A stretch of DNA of 64,000 nucleotides. It comes from Pelagicoccus sp. SDUM812002 (GTDB lineage Bacteria; Verrucomicrobiota; Verrucomicrobiia; Opitutales; Opitutaceae). The translations under genes and the position numbers were made by a program. This document shows positions 35,769-44,561 of the stretch, in pieces. Position 1 is the stretch's first letter; each line of letters begins with the position of its first letter. The DNA is taken from assembly GCF_031127835.1 (NCBI RefSeq), contig NZ_JARXHX010000001.1, forward strand, positions 248,001 through 312,000, written 5' to 3'. Under the pieces are notes generated by a model. The model did not search any database and was not told the origin of the DNA. It saw nothing but the letters and a program-made list of their open reading frames with translations.

Positions 35769-36278
35769 CTAATGGCTGTGCGAATGATCGTCGTGGTCGT
35801 GACCGTGGTCGCCAGCAGACGTTTCCTCTTCGTGGCAAGTACAGGCATACTCCTTGTATTTGCAGGTTGGACACGAGGACATGTTTAGCTGAAAGCGCTC
35901 GCGGTACGTTTTTCCACCGGGCTCTTCCTGAAACTGCACAACTAGCGGAATCGCCTTGCCCATCGGTAGCTTTTCCTCGGACACAAATGATTCCCCGATC
36001 TTCTCGAAGTTCGTACGAATAGGATCCATGCGATCTCCCCCGACAAGTGTTATGAGTTGCTTGGCAGGAGGAATGACTTCGCCATGGTCGCTTAAGAACG
36101 TAACCTTCACTTCTCCATCGTCCGCGACGTAGATTTCGGCATGCGGCTCGACGTTGGTCACCAGACGCCCGCCGTTGGGCGCCTCGAAGTCATGCTCGTG
36201 ATCCTGAGCACTCGAGGTTGACAGACATGCCGCGTAAAACGCTGCGGCAGCGAAAAATGTATGTAAGTTTCTTTTCAT
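35769..36278 (-). CDS. Periplasmic His/Cys-rich protein of the cation-efflux operon
   Basis: A signal peptide covers ~residues 1-25. A beta-rich middle part (~30-130) contains EAPNGGRLVTNVEPHAEIYV, a pattern common in small proteins linked to Czc/Cus systems. The C-terminus has Cys pairs (SSCPTCKYKEYACTC) and a His-rich tail (GDHGHDHDDHSHSH). It probably binds metal ions in the periplasm and passes them to, or buffers them for, the RND pump. It is the last gene of the operon, 36 bp after czcA. The ATG at 36278 starts the signal peptide. Confidence 0.78.
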   Translation of the reverse strand: MKRNLHTFFAAAAFYAACLSTSSAQDHEHDFEAPNGGRLVTNVEPHAEIYVADDGEVKVTFLSDHGEVIPPAKQLITLVGGDRMDPIRTNFEKIGESFVSEEKLPMGKAIPLVVQFQEEPGGKTYRERFQLNMSSCPTCKYKEYACTCHEEETSAGDHGHDHDDHSHSH

Positions 36279-36314
36279 ATTTTCGTATTTGTTAAATGTA
36301 TACAAAGAACGTCC

Positions 36315-39300
36315 CTAATCCGAGGCGGCTGCCTTAAGACGAATCGACTTCATTGCCGCTTTACGGCAAAAGCTTAGGAATAGAGCGGGAGTCACGCCGA
36401 GGCCCAACAGGGTGGAGCTCACAAGTCCCCCGATGATCACGATCGCCACCGGGTTCAGAATTTCCTTTCCAGGTTCGTCCGCCGCTAAGACCAAGGGAAT
36501 CAAGGCCAAGCCCGCGGAAATCGCAGTCATCAAAATTGGAATCAAACGCTCCAAAGTACCGCGAACCACCATTTTGCGGGAAAACGTCTCACCTTCTTGC
36601 CTCATCAGATGTAGGTAGTGCGATATCAGCATGATATTGTTCCTTGCCGCGATTCCTGCCACCGCGATAAAACCGACCAGCGTCGCGATACTAACATTGT
36701 TTAACGTGTAGCGGGTGTAAAGGACGCTTCCAATCAGGGACATAGGAACAATCGTCAAAACGAGTACCACAAATCCAAAGCCCTTAAAATAGCTGTAGAG
36801 CAGGAATATAATGACTAATAGTACGACCGCGGAAGTGATTACGATGACGCGGCGAGCTTCTTGTTGAGCTTCGTACTCACCTTCGAAGCTGATCGTGTAC
36901 CCGGTCGGCAGTTGCACCGTTTCCTTCACCTCCGCTTGCAGTTGCTCCACTACTGCATTCAAGTCGTCGATGGTAGGATTAATCGAAACAACAAAGCGAC
37001 GAATGGTGTTCTCCCGCAAAATCGTGTTCGGCCCAGTGGCCTGCCTGATCTCTGCGACGTAGCTGAGCGGAATGCGTTGTCCGCTCTTAGTATCGATGTA
37101 AAGATTCGCTAAGCGGCTCGGTGACTCGCGCCATTCCAGCGGCAGCCGGACCACCAAGTCGTAGACGCGCTGTCCTTCGTAGATTTCCGCCACACTGTCC
37201 CCGCCCATGAGCGAAGCAAGCTGCTGGTTAAGCTCTCCAGGCGTCACTCCATAAGCTAAGGCTCGTTTACGATCGACCTCAATACGGAGCTGAGGAATGG
37301 GCGCTTGCTGTTCGATGCGGGCTTCTTCTAGACCGGGAATCTCACGAGCGATTCCAGCTATCTCCGTCCCCAAGCTTCTCAGAACCTCGAGGTCCGGCCC
37401 ATAAACTTTGACCGCGATTTTTGCCGAAACGCCGCTCAGCATATGGCCGATTCGATCCGCCAAGGGACCGCTCATCGCGCTAAACGTCCCTGGAATACCT
37501 TTCATCTTCGCTCGCAAGTCCGCCATGATCTCGCCTCGCGGCCGCCCGAATCCCTCGCGAAATTCCACATCGAACTCCACCGTAGATACCGGTACCACAT
37601 GGTCGCCTTTCTCTGCACGTCCCACCCGATAGCCAACCGTCTTCACCTCCGGAACCTGCAGCAGTAAGTCCTGCGCGGTCAGAGCCAGCTCAGTCGTTTG
37701 CTTGAGAGATGTGCCGGGAGCTGTCGTAGTCGCAATGACTACCGTCGGTTCACGAAACGGCGGCAGAAAATTCCCGCCCATTTGCGTAAAGGAGGCATAG
37801 GCGAAGTAAAGCAGCCCTCCCGTGAGTAGAACAACCACCAGCGGCTGCCTGAGCGCGAAACGCAACCAAGTGTACTCAAAAAACGACTTCAACCCTCTCG
37901 CGACTGGGCCGTCGCGGTGAGCCTTGCCCGGCTTCGGCTTAAGCAAGTAGGAACTCAACACAGGGATCACCGTCAGCGAGACGATAAACGAAGCAGCCAT
38001 ACTCACCATAGTGGCGATGGCAATCGGCGAAAACAACCGTCCCTCTACCCCGCTCAAAGCAAGCAAAGGCAAGAAAACCAAGATAATCAAAACAGTCGCG
38101 TAAAGGATCGAAGACCGCACCTCAGCAGAGGCGCGAGCGATCACCTCCAACGGGGGCTTCGGTTCCTCCAACGAAGCGTTTTCTCGAAGACGTCGAAAGA
38201 CGTTTTCCACATCCACGATCGCATCGTCCACCACCATCCCAATTGCGACCGCGAGGCCACCTAAGGTCATTGAATTTACGCTCAGTCCCCACAAGTCGAA
38301 TACGATGACTGTGATACCCAGCGACAATGGAATTGCAGTCAGTGTAATGAGTGTGATTCGAAAATTGAGCAAAAAGAGAAAGAGAACGACCGCCACCATG
38401 ATTGCTCCATCCCGCAGAGCTTCCTCTAGGTTGCCAATGGAGAGATCAATGAAGTCGGACTGCCGATAGACCGTTATCAGTCGCACGCCGTCCGGCAGAG
38501 TCTCTGAAAGCACGCCCATCGCCTCCTCTACTTCGTCGGTTAAAGCTAGGGTATCGAATCCGGGCGATTTCGTCACGCTCAAGATAACTCCTTCGTATCC
38601 ACGTTTTGGAGCGTGCGGGTCGAAGTTCCCTTCCAAGTCGAGCTTTGTGCCTAGGCCGGCATCGCCTCGCATCGGCTCCGTGTCCCAGACGATATTAGCT
38701 ACGTCCCGCAGTCGTATCGGACGGTCGTTCTCGTAACTCACCACCGTATCGCCAATTTCGTCCAGATCAGTCGTCATGGCCAAATTGCGGACCATAATCT
38801 CTTGTGCCGACTCGGTAAGGAATCCTCCCGTCGAATTGCGAACCGCGTTTGAGGCCGCATCGTGTATTTGTTCGAAACTTACACCGAGCGCCAGCATGCG
38901 ATCTGGCAGCGGCTGGACCTGCACTTGCTTGATACCTCCGCCCATTGATAGCACTTCGGCAATCCCCGGCAGCGACTGCAGCCGACGGGCAACTGTCCAG
39001 TCGGCCAAGGTCCGCAAATCGCGGGGACTCGTTTGGCCGGTGGGATCGAACAAACCGATCAGCATGATGTTTCCCATCAATGACGCGACCGGCGTCATGT
39101 AGGGATTCACGCCTTCGGGCAAACCCTCCGCCACTCCAGTGATACGCTCCTGCACAAACTGGCGAGCCTGGTAGATGTCAGTACCCCAATCGAATTCGAT
39201 GAAGATGAGCGAAAGCCCTACATCGTTGACGGAGCGTAAACGAGTCACACCCGTTACTCCCATAAGAGCGTTCTCCAGAGGGATTGTGACCAAGGTCTCC

Positions 39301-39482
39301 ACTTCCTCCGGCGCAAAGCCCGGCGTTTCGGTGAGCAAAGTCACCGTTGGCTTCGTCAAGTCGGGCAAAACCTCGACTGGCAGCTCCGTAGTTGTCTTCA
39401 CGCCCCATACCATCACCACAAGGGCGAAGGCCAAAACCAAGGGGCGTTGGGCCAAGGAAAATCTTATCAACGCGTTCAGCAT
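36315..39482 (-). CDS. czcA: Heavy-metal efflux RND pump, CzcA/CusA type
   Basis: This 1055-residue inner-membrane pump has the RND layout: a helix at ~12-30, a large periplasmic loop, six helices at ~335-535, a second loop and five C-terminal helices (~860-1045). HME-RND features are TTELPVEVLPDLTKPTV at the N-terminus and GMVVDDAIVDVENVFRRLRE in helix 4. With the adaptor and outer-membrane protein it exports divalent or monovalent heavy-metal ions using the proton gradient. The exact metal cannot be read. It follows czcB by 6 bp. Confidence 0.94.
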   Translation of the reverse strand: MLNALIRFSLAQRPLVLAFALVVMVWGVKTTTELPVEVLPDLTKPTVTLLTETPGFAPEEVETLVTIPLENALMGVTGVTRLRSVNDVGLSLIFIEFDWGTDIYQARQFVQERITGVAEGLPEGVNPYMTPVASLMGNIMLIGLFDPTGQTSPRDLRTLADWTVARRLQSLPGIAEVLSMGGGIKQVQVQPLPDRMLALGVSFEQIHDAASNAVRNSTGGFLTESAQEIMVRNLAMTTDLDEIGDTVVSYENDRPIRLRDVANIVWDTEPMRGDAGLGTKLDLEGNFDPHAPKRGYEGVILSVTKSPGFDTLALTDEVEEAMGVLSETLPDGVRLITVYRQSDFIDLSIGNLEEALRDGAIMVAVVLFLFLLNFRITLITLTAIPLSLGITVIVFDLWGLSVNSMTLGGLAVAIGMVVDDAIVDVENVFRRLRENASLEEPKPPLEVIARASAEVRSSILYATVLIILVFLPLLALSGVEGRLFSPIAIATMVSMAASFIVSLTVIPVLSSYLLKPKPGKAHRDGPVARGLKSFFEYTWLRFALRQPLVVVLLTGGLLYFAYASFTQMGGNFLPPFREPTVVIATTTAPGTSLKQTTELALTAQDLLLQVPEVKTVGYRVGRAEKGDHVVPVSTVEFDVEFREGFGRPRGEIMADLRAKMKGIPGTFSAMSGPLADRIGHMLSGVSAKIAVKVYGPDLEVLRSLGTEIAGIAREIPGLEEARIEQQAPIPQLRIEVDRKRALAYGVTPGELNQQLASLMGGDSVAEIYEGQRVYDLVVRLPLEWRESPSRLANLYIDTKSGQRIPLSYVAEIRQATGPNTILRENTIRRFVVSINPTIDDLNAVVEQLQAEVKETVQLPTGYTISFEGEYEAQQEARRVIVITSAVVLLVIIFLLYSYFKGFGFVVLVLTIVPMSLIGSVLYTRYTLNNVSIATLVGFIAVAGIAARNNIMLISHYLHLMRQEGETFSRKMVVRGTLERLIPILMTAISAGLALIPLVLAADEPGKEILNPVAIVIIGGLVSSTLLGLGVTPALFLSFCRKAAMKSIRLKAAASD

Positions 39483-39488
39483 GTCAGA

Positions 39489-40613
39489 CTACTCCTTTTC
39501 CTTTTGGCGACGACCGAGGAGCTTCTGTCCGAGAAAAACGCAGAGAAGCGTGATCGCGATCGCGTAGTAGAGGAGCCAGCCCATCTCCCCTTCGTGGTGG
39601 TCATGATCGTGGGCTCCAGCGGCCTCACTTTGACGAGCCGCCTTTTGCTCGGGGGTTAGCTCTGAGCCATCCTCGTTGTGCTCGTGTCCATGCGCCGCAT
39701 CGAGCGCTTCCTTGAGCGACATTCCGCTGCCGCTCCCCGCAAAAGCAAGCGAGTAGGAACCACGCGTCACGACCTCGTCGCCCGGGAAAAGACCAGCCAC
39801 CACCTCCACGAATCGATCGTTTTGCTCGCCTAGAATTACGGGAGCCTTCACGAACGCGTTCGGCAGATCAAAGTCCTTCACGAATACAATTCGGTTGGTC
39901 GGGTCTCCTTGCACGGACTCGCGAGGAATGCTCATAACGAGCTCTCGCGTCTTCAACACGATAGAAAACTCGGCTCGCATGCCGGGCCGCAAACGACCTT
40001 CTGCATTATCGAGTTCGAAAATCCCCTCTACCGCTCCGGCCTGACGGTCGGCGTCGACGCCAAATCGATACAAAGTCGCTTCTATCACCTCCCCACCCAA
40101 GGCCGGGATACGGATATGGGCCTGAGAACCGATGTCCACTTGGGCCGCTTCCTGCTCGGGAATTTTTGCTACCGCCCACATCCTCGAGCGATCGGAGATG
40201 TCTAACAACTCGCTATCAGGCTCCACCGGCTGCCCAAGCCTCACATGCGAGTTGACGACCAATCCCAGCTGCGGCGCCCTCAATTCAATGGTTGGCGGAG
40301 GGTTTCCAAGCTGGCGACTTTCCACCCGAGCGAGTATTTGTCCTTCGGATACAGTATCTCCCTCAAACACATTCAAATCGACTACTCTTCCGGGGATCCG
40401 ACTGGAAAGCACCGAGCGGGACTCAGGAATTTCCTCAATGCGACCTATGGAGAAGACCGTACTCTCGAAATTCCGCTCCTCTGCCTCCACAGTTTGTATA
40501 CCAAGATTTCGAACGCCCGATTCATCCAAGATTATCAAGTTGGGGTCAGCCGCCGCTATGCTCAATTGCTGAGCCAATAAACAGGAGATTCCGATTAAAA
40601 AGTTACGTTTCAT
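39489..40613 (-). CDS. czcB: RND efflux periplasmic adaptor with His-rich linker and C-terminal membrane helix
   Basis: A signal peptide covers ~1-22. The barrel-sandwich/lipoyl halves are at ~65-145 (RIPGRVVDLNVFEGDTVSEGQILARVES), a beta-barrel domain at ~150-225 and a membrane-proximal domain at ~230-300. Unusually, residues ~313-345 are His-rich (AAHGHEHNEDGSE, AHDHDHHEGE) and residues ~346-366 form a membrane helix (WLLYYAIAITLLCVFLG), then a basic tail. It joins the inner-membrane pump to the outer-membrane channel and may bind metal through the His segment. Confidence 0.9.
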   Translation of the reverse strand: MKRNFLIGISCLLAQQLSIAAADPNLIILDESGVRNLGIQTVEAEERNFESTVFSIGRIEEIPESRSVLSSRIPGRVVDLNVFEGDTVSEGQILARVESRQLGNPPPTIELRAPQLGLVVNSHVRLGQPVEPDSELLDISDRSRMWAVAKIPEQEAAQVDIGSQAHIRIPALGGEVIEATLYRFGVDADRQAGAVEGIFELDNAEGRLRPGMRAEFSIVLKTRELVMSIPRESVQGDPTNRIVFVKDFDLPNAFVKAPVILGEQNDRFVEVVAGLFPGDEVVTRGSYSLAFAGSGSGMSLKEALDAAHGHEHNEDGSELTPEQKAARQSEAAGAHDHDHHEGEMGWLLYYAIAITLLCVFLGQKLLGRRQKEKE

Positions 40614-40627
40614 CTTATTTCAGTGAA

Positions 40628-41893
40628 TTAAATATTTTTGGCGACAGCTGCTCTCCACTCGACGAGCGCTTGTTCATAGTCCCGCACCATCTCGAGGTGG
40701 GCGGACTGGATTTTGAGCCGTTGACTCTGCGAACGAAACACTTCGTTCAAGCTAACCTGACCTGCCCCGTAGGCTTCTGCCATTTCCTTGAGGTTAAGCT
40801 CTACGAGAGAAGTGATCTTCTCCTGGAACTCGAGCGACTGATGGTACAAGTGGGAAGCCTCCTCACGCATCGCTCGGGCCTTACTTCTCAAATCCAGGGA
40901 TACAGCCTCCCTCATTTGCAACATCTGCTGCCGCTCGAGAAGGCTTTCCTTCAAGCGGCTCTCGTTTCGCTTCTTCAAGGGTAGAGGTATCGATACACTC
41001 ACGCCCAGAAATCGTTCGTTTCCAATTCCTATCGGCTCGTCGATCGAGCGCTCCTCCCTGTATCCAAGGCCTAAAGAAATATCGTCCCAGCGACTCGCCA
41101 AAGCCAGCGACTCCCGCATGTCAGCCACTTCCAACATTAACGTTCGCAACTGGTATTCCGGATGCGTATCCAGATCTTCGAGACTAAAATCGGTAAACTC
41201 AGGAGCGGCTCGCCCAAGATCCAAGCGATGCGACAAGGTGATCCGTTCCCCCACCTCGAAACCGATCTTGGCCCGCAAATTTTCCAGCAAACGCGTACGA
41301 TCGGTTTCCAAGTGCTCGATCTCCTGCTCAAGTATATAAAGCTCGATCCTCACCTGATTCGCTTCGATTGGCGACGCCTCTGCCGTTTCGATTCGCGATT
41401 CCACGAATGCGGCGAACTCCTTGTCATTCTCCACCAAAGAGTGCCGCAATCCCAGTTCCGCATCGATGTAAGCGATCTCGTTGCACAGCAACTCTACCTC
41501 CCGTGCCATCAACCGCTCTTGGTTGCGAACCTCTGCCCTAGCCAATTCGATCTCGACCTCAGCGAGATCTTGCAAGATCGACAAACGCTTGGTCACCGGA
41601 AAACGCTGCTCGAAGCCAACTCCCATCGATGTCTGCCCCTCGTCGTTCAAAACCCAATCGGACGAATAGTTAAATGTGATCTCAGGACTTGATCGCAAGC
41701 CCGCCCCGCTGCGCCGCGCCTCCGCTTGCTCGATCAGTGTACGGGCTGCCTGCAAGGTTTTATTGCCCTGCAAAGCAAGCCCCACGACTTGCAGTCGCGA
41801 GAAGGCCTGAGCTGAGCTGTTATCCCCCACTAGGGAGGCGTGAATCAAAAATGCTGATACGAAAATTACAGTAACACGGATATATCTGGACAT
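40628..41893 (-). CDS. czcC: Outer-membrane efflux protein (TolC/CzcC family)
   Basis: A signal peptide (~1-27) precedes a TolC-like repeat protein of 421 residues with long helices (EQAEARRSGAGLRSSPEITF, SAHLEMVRDYEQALVEWRAAV). It forms the outer-membrane exit duct for CzcBA. The ATG at 41893 is preceded by CAGGAG seven bases upstream, an unusually clear Shine-Dalgarno for this window; an in-frame start at 41932 lacks this and would put polar residues before the signal. czcB follows 14 bp later. Confidence 0.92.
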   Translation of the reverse strand: MSRYIRVTVIFVSAFLIHASLVGDNSSAQAFSRLQVVGLALQGNKTLQAARTLIEQAEARRSGAGLRSSPEITFNYSSDWVLNDEGQTSMGVGFEQRFPVTKRLSILQDLAEVEIELARAEVRNQERLMAREVELLCNEIAYIDAELGLRHSLVENDKEFAAFVESRIETAEASPIEANQVRIELYILEQEIEHLETDRTRLLENLRAKIGFEVGERITLSHRLDLGRAAPEFTDFSLEDLDTHPEYQLRTLMLEVADMRESLALASRWDDISLGLGYREERSIDEPIGIGNERFLGVSVSIPLPLKKRNESRLKESLLERQQMLQMREAVSLDLRSKARAMREEASHLYHQSLEFQEKITSLVELNLKEMAEAYGAGQVSLNEVFRSQSQRLKIQSAHLEMVRDYEQALVEWRAAVAKNI

Positions 41894-41994
41894 AAAAAAA
41901 CTCCTGTTTGCCTTAGCGGTTTGCCATCCCAATGGAGGGGCGGTTCACCCGACTCGACCTCGCGGTCAAGTGGAGCGCTAAAAAACAGAAGTTT

Positions 41995-42432
41995 TCAGAG
42001 TCTCAGAACGGTTCTCTTGATCTGCAGGTTGGTCAGCGAGTCTCCTACAGGTGGGGCTCGCGTAGCTGGCAACGTTGAGGCCAGGCCTGAATCGAAAAGC
42101 TCCGGAGAATCGAAACCAAAAAACTCCACCGAGAGGACCGGAGGAGCCGACACCCGGTCTTGGTTGGTGCTGCGGACTAAGTCCTGCAGCTCGTCTCCGC
42201 CCACTTCCACATCGATGCAGGAGTCGCAGCACTCATTGCCTGTCGCATTCAAATGTACCGTGCTGTCATGCTGGTGACAGGCCGTCTCGTGACTATCGGC
42301 CGCGTGGTCTCCACTTGACACCAAATGGGATTCGCCCGACTCATGCTCGCAGAAAAGCATGCTGCCCGAGTGCCCCGCCGCTACATTGAGAGCGAGGGCC
42401 AGAAGGCTGATCAAGATGGCGAGACGATTCAT
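41995..42432 (-). CDS. Small exported Cys/His-rich protein heading the efflux operon
   Basis: A hydrophobic signal (~1-20, LAILISLLALALNVAAG) is followed by a His/Cys-rich segment (HETACHQHDSTVH, NECCDSCIDVEV) up to ~residue 75, then a low-complexity tail. Spacing and orientation place it first in the efflux operon, ~100 bp before czcC. Such short proteins in Czc/Cus loci are thought to sense or buffer metal, but I do not recognise a named family. A GTG three codons upstream is an alternative start. Confidence 0.68.
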   Translation of the reverse strand: MNRLAILISLLALALNVAAGHSGSMLFCEHESGESHLVSSGDHAADSHETACHQHDSTVHLNATGNECCDSCIDVEVGGDELQDLVRSTNQDRVSAPPVLSVEFFGFDSPELFDSGLASTLPATRAPPVGDSLTNLQIKRTVLRL

Positions 42433-42565
42433 ACGATACACTTAGAACGGCAGATCAGACGCAACGATTCAGGAAAAGTTCAAGAGTTTTACGTCGAAGC
42501 AGGCTGGATTCCCTTTATCGACAAGCATTTGCAAAAAGCCCACCGCAGGTGGCCTGCAACAAACC

Positions 42566-43279
42566 TTAGCCGAACAAGGGAAAGGGGCCCAACCTTTCAC
42601 TTTCACGTTCCAGCAGATAGACAGCCCGCTCCAAGGACTCCTCCGAAAATCGAAAGTCGGGCCACGTGACCGCTACCAGCGGCGACAATGGAGACGGCTC
42701 CCCCAACCAAGTCGCCCATGCCACAATAGCATCCTCCGACTCCGCAAGGTTCATTGCAAAACGCTGCTTTTTAATTGCCTCTAACTCAGTTCGGCACTCC
42801 TCGCTCGCTCCCGCCGGTATCAAGTCGGGACGCACTCCTAGCAACAGCTTACCCATGGCCATCTTTTCGATGGCAAAGCGACGGCCCACCGGAGGAGTCA
42901 CCCGGACGCGGCAATCAGGTTCCTCGCAGTGGATATGCATGAACTCCCTGCCCGATAGGCGTCCGAGAGTCGTCATCTCACCAAGGTCATCAGTGATCCG
43001 TCGCATCATCGGTCCAAAACGCTCCCGCAACAATTGGTCCGGATCTTCCATCCGCCATTCCCGAAAAGTCTGTGTCACCCTGTACCGCCGCCCCTCGCCA
43101 CGAGACACTAATCCGTAATGGATCAGGCTATCCAACAACCGCAGCAGACTCGTGCGCGGCAGCCCCATCGCTCCCACCAGGTCCTGGATGCCCAGCCCCT
43201 GCCGTTCCGCGGAGAGAAGCGACAGAAGGTCGAGCCCCTTGAACAGAGATGTCGCGAGCTGGCGTGTTTCTTTTGACAT
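42566..43279 (-). CDS. IclR family transcriptional regulator
   Basis: This 237-residue regulator has an N-terminal winged helix-turn-helix (~10-65, DLLSLLSAERQGLGIQDLV, LPRTSLLRLLDSL) and a C-terminal GAF-like effector domain (~75-235, EMTTLGRLSGREFMHIHC, AMGKLLLGV). It diverges from the KDPG aldolase gene with only 51 bp between them, so it probably controls that gene or itself in response to a sugar-acid intermediate. The ATG at 43279 is chosen; the open frame to 43426 would cover the aldolase start region. Confidence 0.85.
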   Translation of the reverse strand: MSKETRQLATSLFKGLDLLSLLSAERQGLGIQDLVGAMGLPRTSLLRLLDSLIHYGLVSRGEGRRYRVTQTFREWRMEDPDQLLRERFGPMMRRITDDLGEMTTLGRLSGREFMHIHCEEPDCRVRVTPPVGRRFAIEKMAMGKLLLGVRPDLIPAGASEECRTELEAIKKQRFAMNLAESEDAIVAWATWLGEPSPLSPLVAVTWPDFRFSEESLERAVYLLERESERLGPFPLFG

Positions 43280-43330
43280 GTGTCGAAGGAAGACTCTTAC
43301 TCGTCCGCATTTCAAACAAATTTGTCCATT

Positions 43331-43981
43331 ATGCTGACTCAAAAAATTGAAGACCAGATCCGCGAGAGCGGTATCATCGCCGTAATCGCGATCGATGACG
43401 CTGCGGATGCAGTGCCGATGGCCCAAGCTCTACAGAGGGGCGGCATCAGGGCTATCGAGCTGACCCTGCGTACACCAGCCGCTCTCGACTCAATCCGAGC
43501 CATTCGCGAAAGCGTTCCCGATATCCTCCTCGGAGCTGGTACGATCCTCACCAGCGACCAAGTCGACGCTGCGCTCGAAGCAGGCGCCCAATTTGGCGTA
43601 GCCCCAGGTCTCAACAGCCGCATCATCGATTACGCGGACGAGGTAGGCCTACCCTTCGCACCAGGGGTCATGACACCGAGCGATATTGAGCGGGCCCTCG
43701 AACTCGGCTGCAAAACCATGAAGCTTTTCCCTTCCGAATCGATCGGCGGCATGAAAACGCTCTCCACCATGGCAGCTCCCTACAAGCACCTCGGCATCGG
43801 ATTCATTCCGCTCGGAGGCCTCAACGAGACCAATATGGCTTCCTACCTTTCCTCCCCGCTCGTAGCCGCCATCGGAGGATCTTGGCTCGCCAAGACCGAT
43901 CGCATAGCAGCCCAAGACTGGGACGGAATCGAAGCCACAGCAGCCGCCGCAGTCAAAATAGCTGCCGAAGCGAAATCCTAG
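43331..43981 (+). CDS. eda: 2-keto-3-deoxy-6-phosphogluconate aldolase
   Basis: This class I aldolase (216 residues) cleaves KDPG to pyruvate and glyceraldehyde-3-phosphate in the Entner-Doudoroff and uronate pathways. The Schiff-base Lys is K131 in CKTMKLFPSE, and the catalytic Glu is in AIELTLRTPAA. GAGTILT, FGVAPGLN and FIPLGGLN complete the phosphate-binding barrel. The ATG at 43331 begins the family's MLTQKIEDQ; an in-frame ATG at 43280 would overlap the regulator start by no homologous sequence. It ends in a strong terminator. Confidence 0.93.
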   Translation: MLTQKIEDQIRESGIIAVIAIDDAADAVPMAQALQRGGIRAIELTLRTPAALDSIRAIRESVPDILLGAGTILTSDQVDAALEAGAQFGVAPGLNSRIIDYADEVGLPFAPGVMTPSDIERALELGCKTMKLFPSESIGGMKTLSTMAAPYKHLGIGFIPLGGLNETNMASYLSSPLVAAIGGSWLAKTDRIAAQDWDGIEATAAAAVKIAAEAKS

Positions 43982-44062
43982 GAACCCAGCTGTGATTCTC
44001 GCAGTCGCACCGCCGTCGCAGGATAATTTCTCAGTACGCGATAATTGAGTGATACACGATTA

Positions 44063-44095
44063 ACGCCTCAGTCGATGCCGACTGAGGCGTTTTTG
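44063..44095 (+). terminator. Rho-independent terminator of eda
   Basis: A perfect 12-bp stem, ACGCCTCAGTCG with CGACTGAGGCGT (44063-44090) and loop ATGC, is followed by TTTTTG. Confidence 0.93.
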
Positions 44096-44156
44096 TTTCC
44101 ACTGTATCCGAAGAGATGAAGCCCGCTCCGCATGCAGCGACCAGATCGAGCCTTCC

Positions 44157-44204
44157 AAGTATACAGAAGTCGGGCCTTGCAAGTATACAGAAGTCGGGCC
44201 TTGC
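44157..44204. repeat. Perfect 24-bp tandem duplication
   Basis: Two identical 24-bp units (44157-44180 and 44181-44204), beginning AAGTATACAGAAG and ending GGGCCTTGC, lie head to tail. The preceding bases (ATCGAGCCTTCC) match the unit's end with changes, so a partial, older copy is present too. It lies between the eda terminator and tRNA-Ser. Confidence 0.85.
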
Positions 44205-44246
44205 AATCCACTCCGCGAATCGTTTGATGCCGGACTTTCAAATGTC

Positions 44247-44337
<91 letters not shown>

Positions 44338-44561
44338 GAAGACCTCCAGAAGGGATGAGAAGCCCCAAAGGGTTTCGACGGAGAGAGCGTAGCGAACGGA
44401 GACGGGACTTGCGCAGTACAGGGTGCGGATCCATTGGCGCGCCTCTCTCGTTTCTAGAGGCCCCTGAACCACTCGAGCAAGAGACACAGAAAAGCCCCTC
44501 GACCCGGCCCGAGTCCTGCTAAAGACTTTGGACTACGCTTACCCAAGATCCCTCTTTTGCT

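Noticed and set aside
44157-44204. Possible CRISPR repeats
   Set aside because: The two units are directly adjacent with no spacers, and no cas genes are present.
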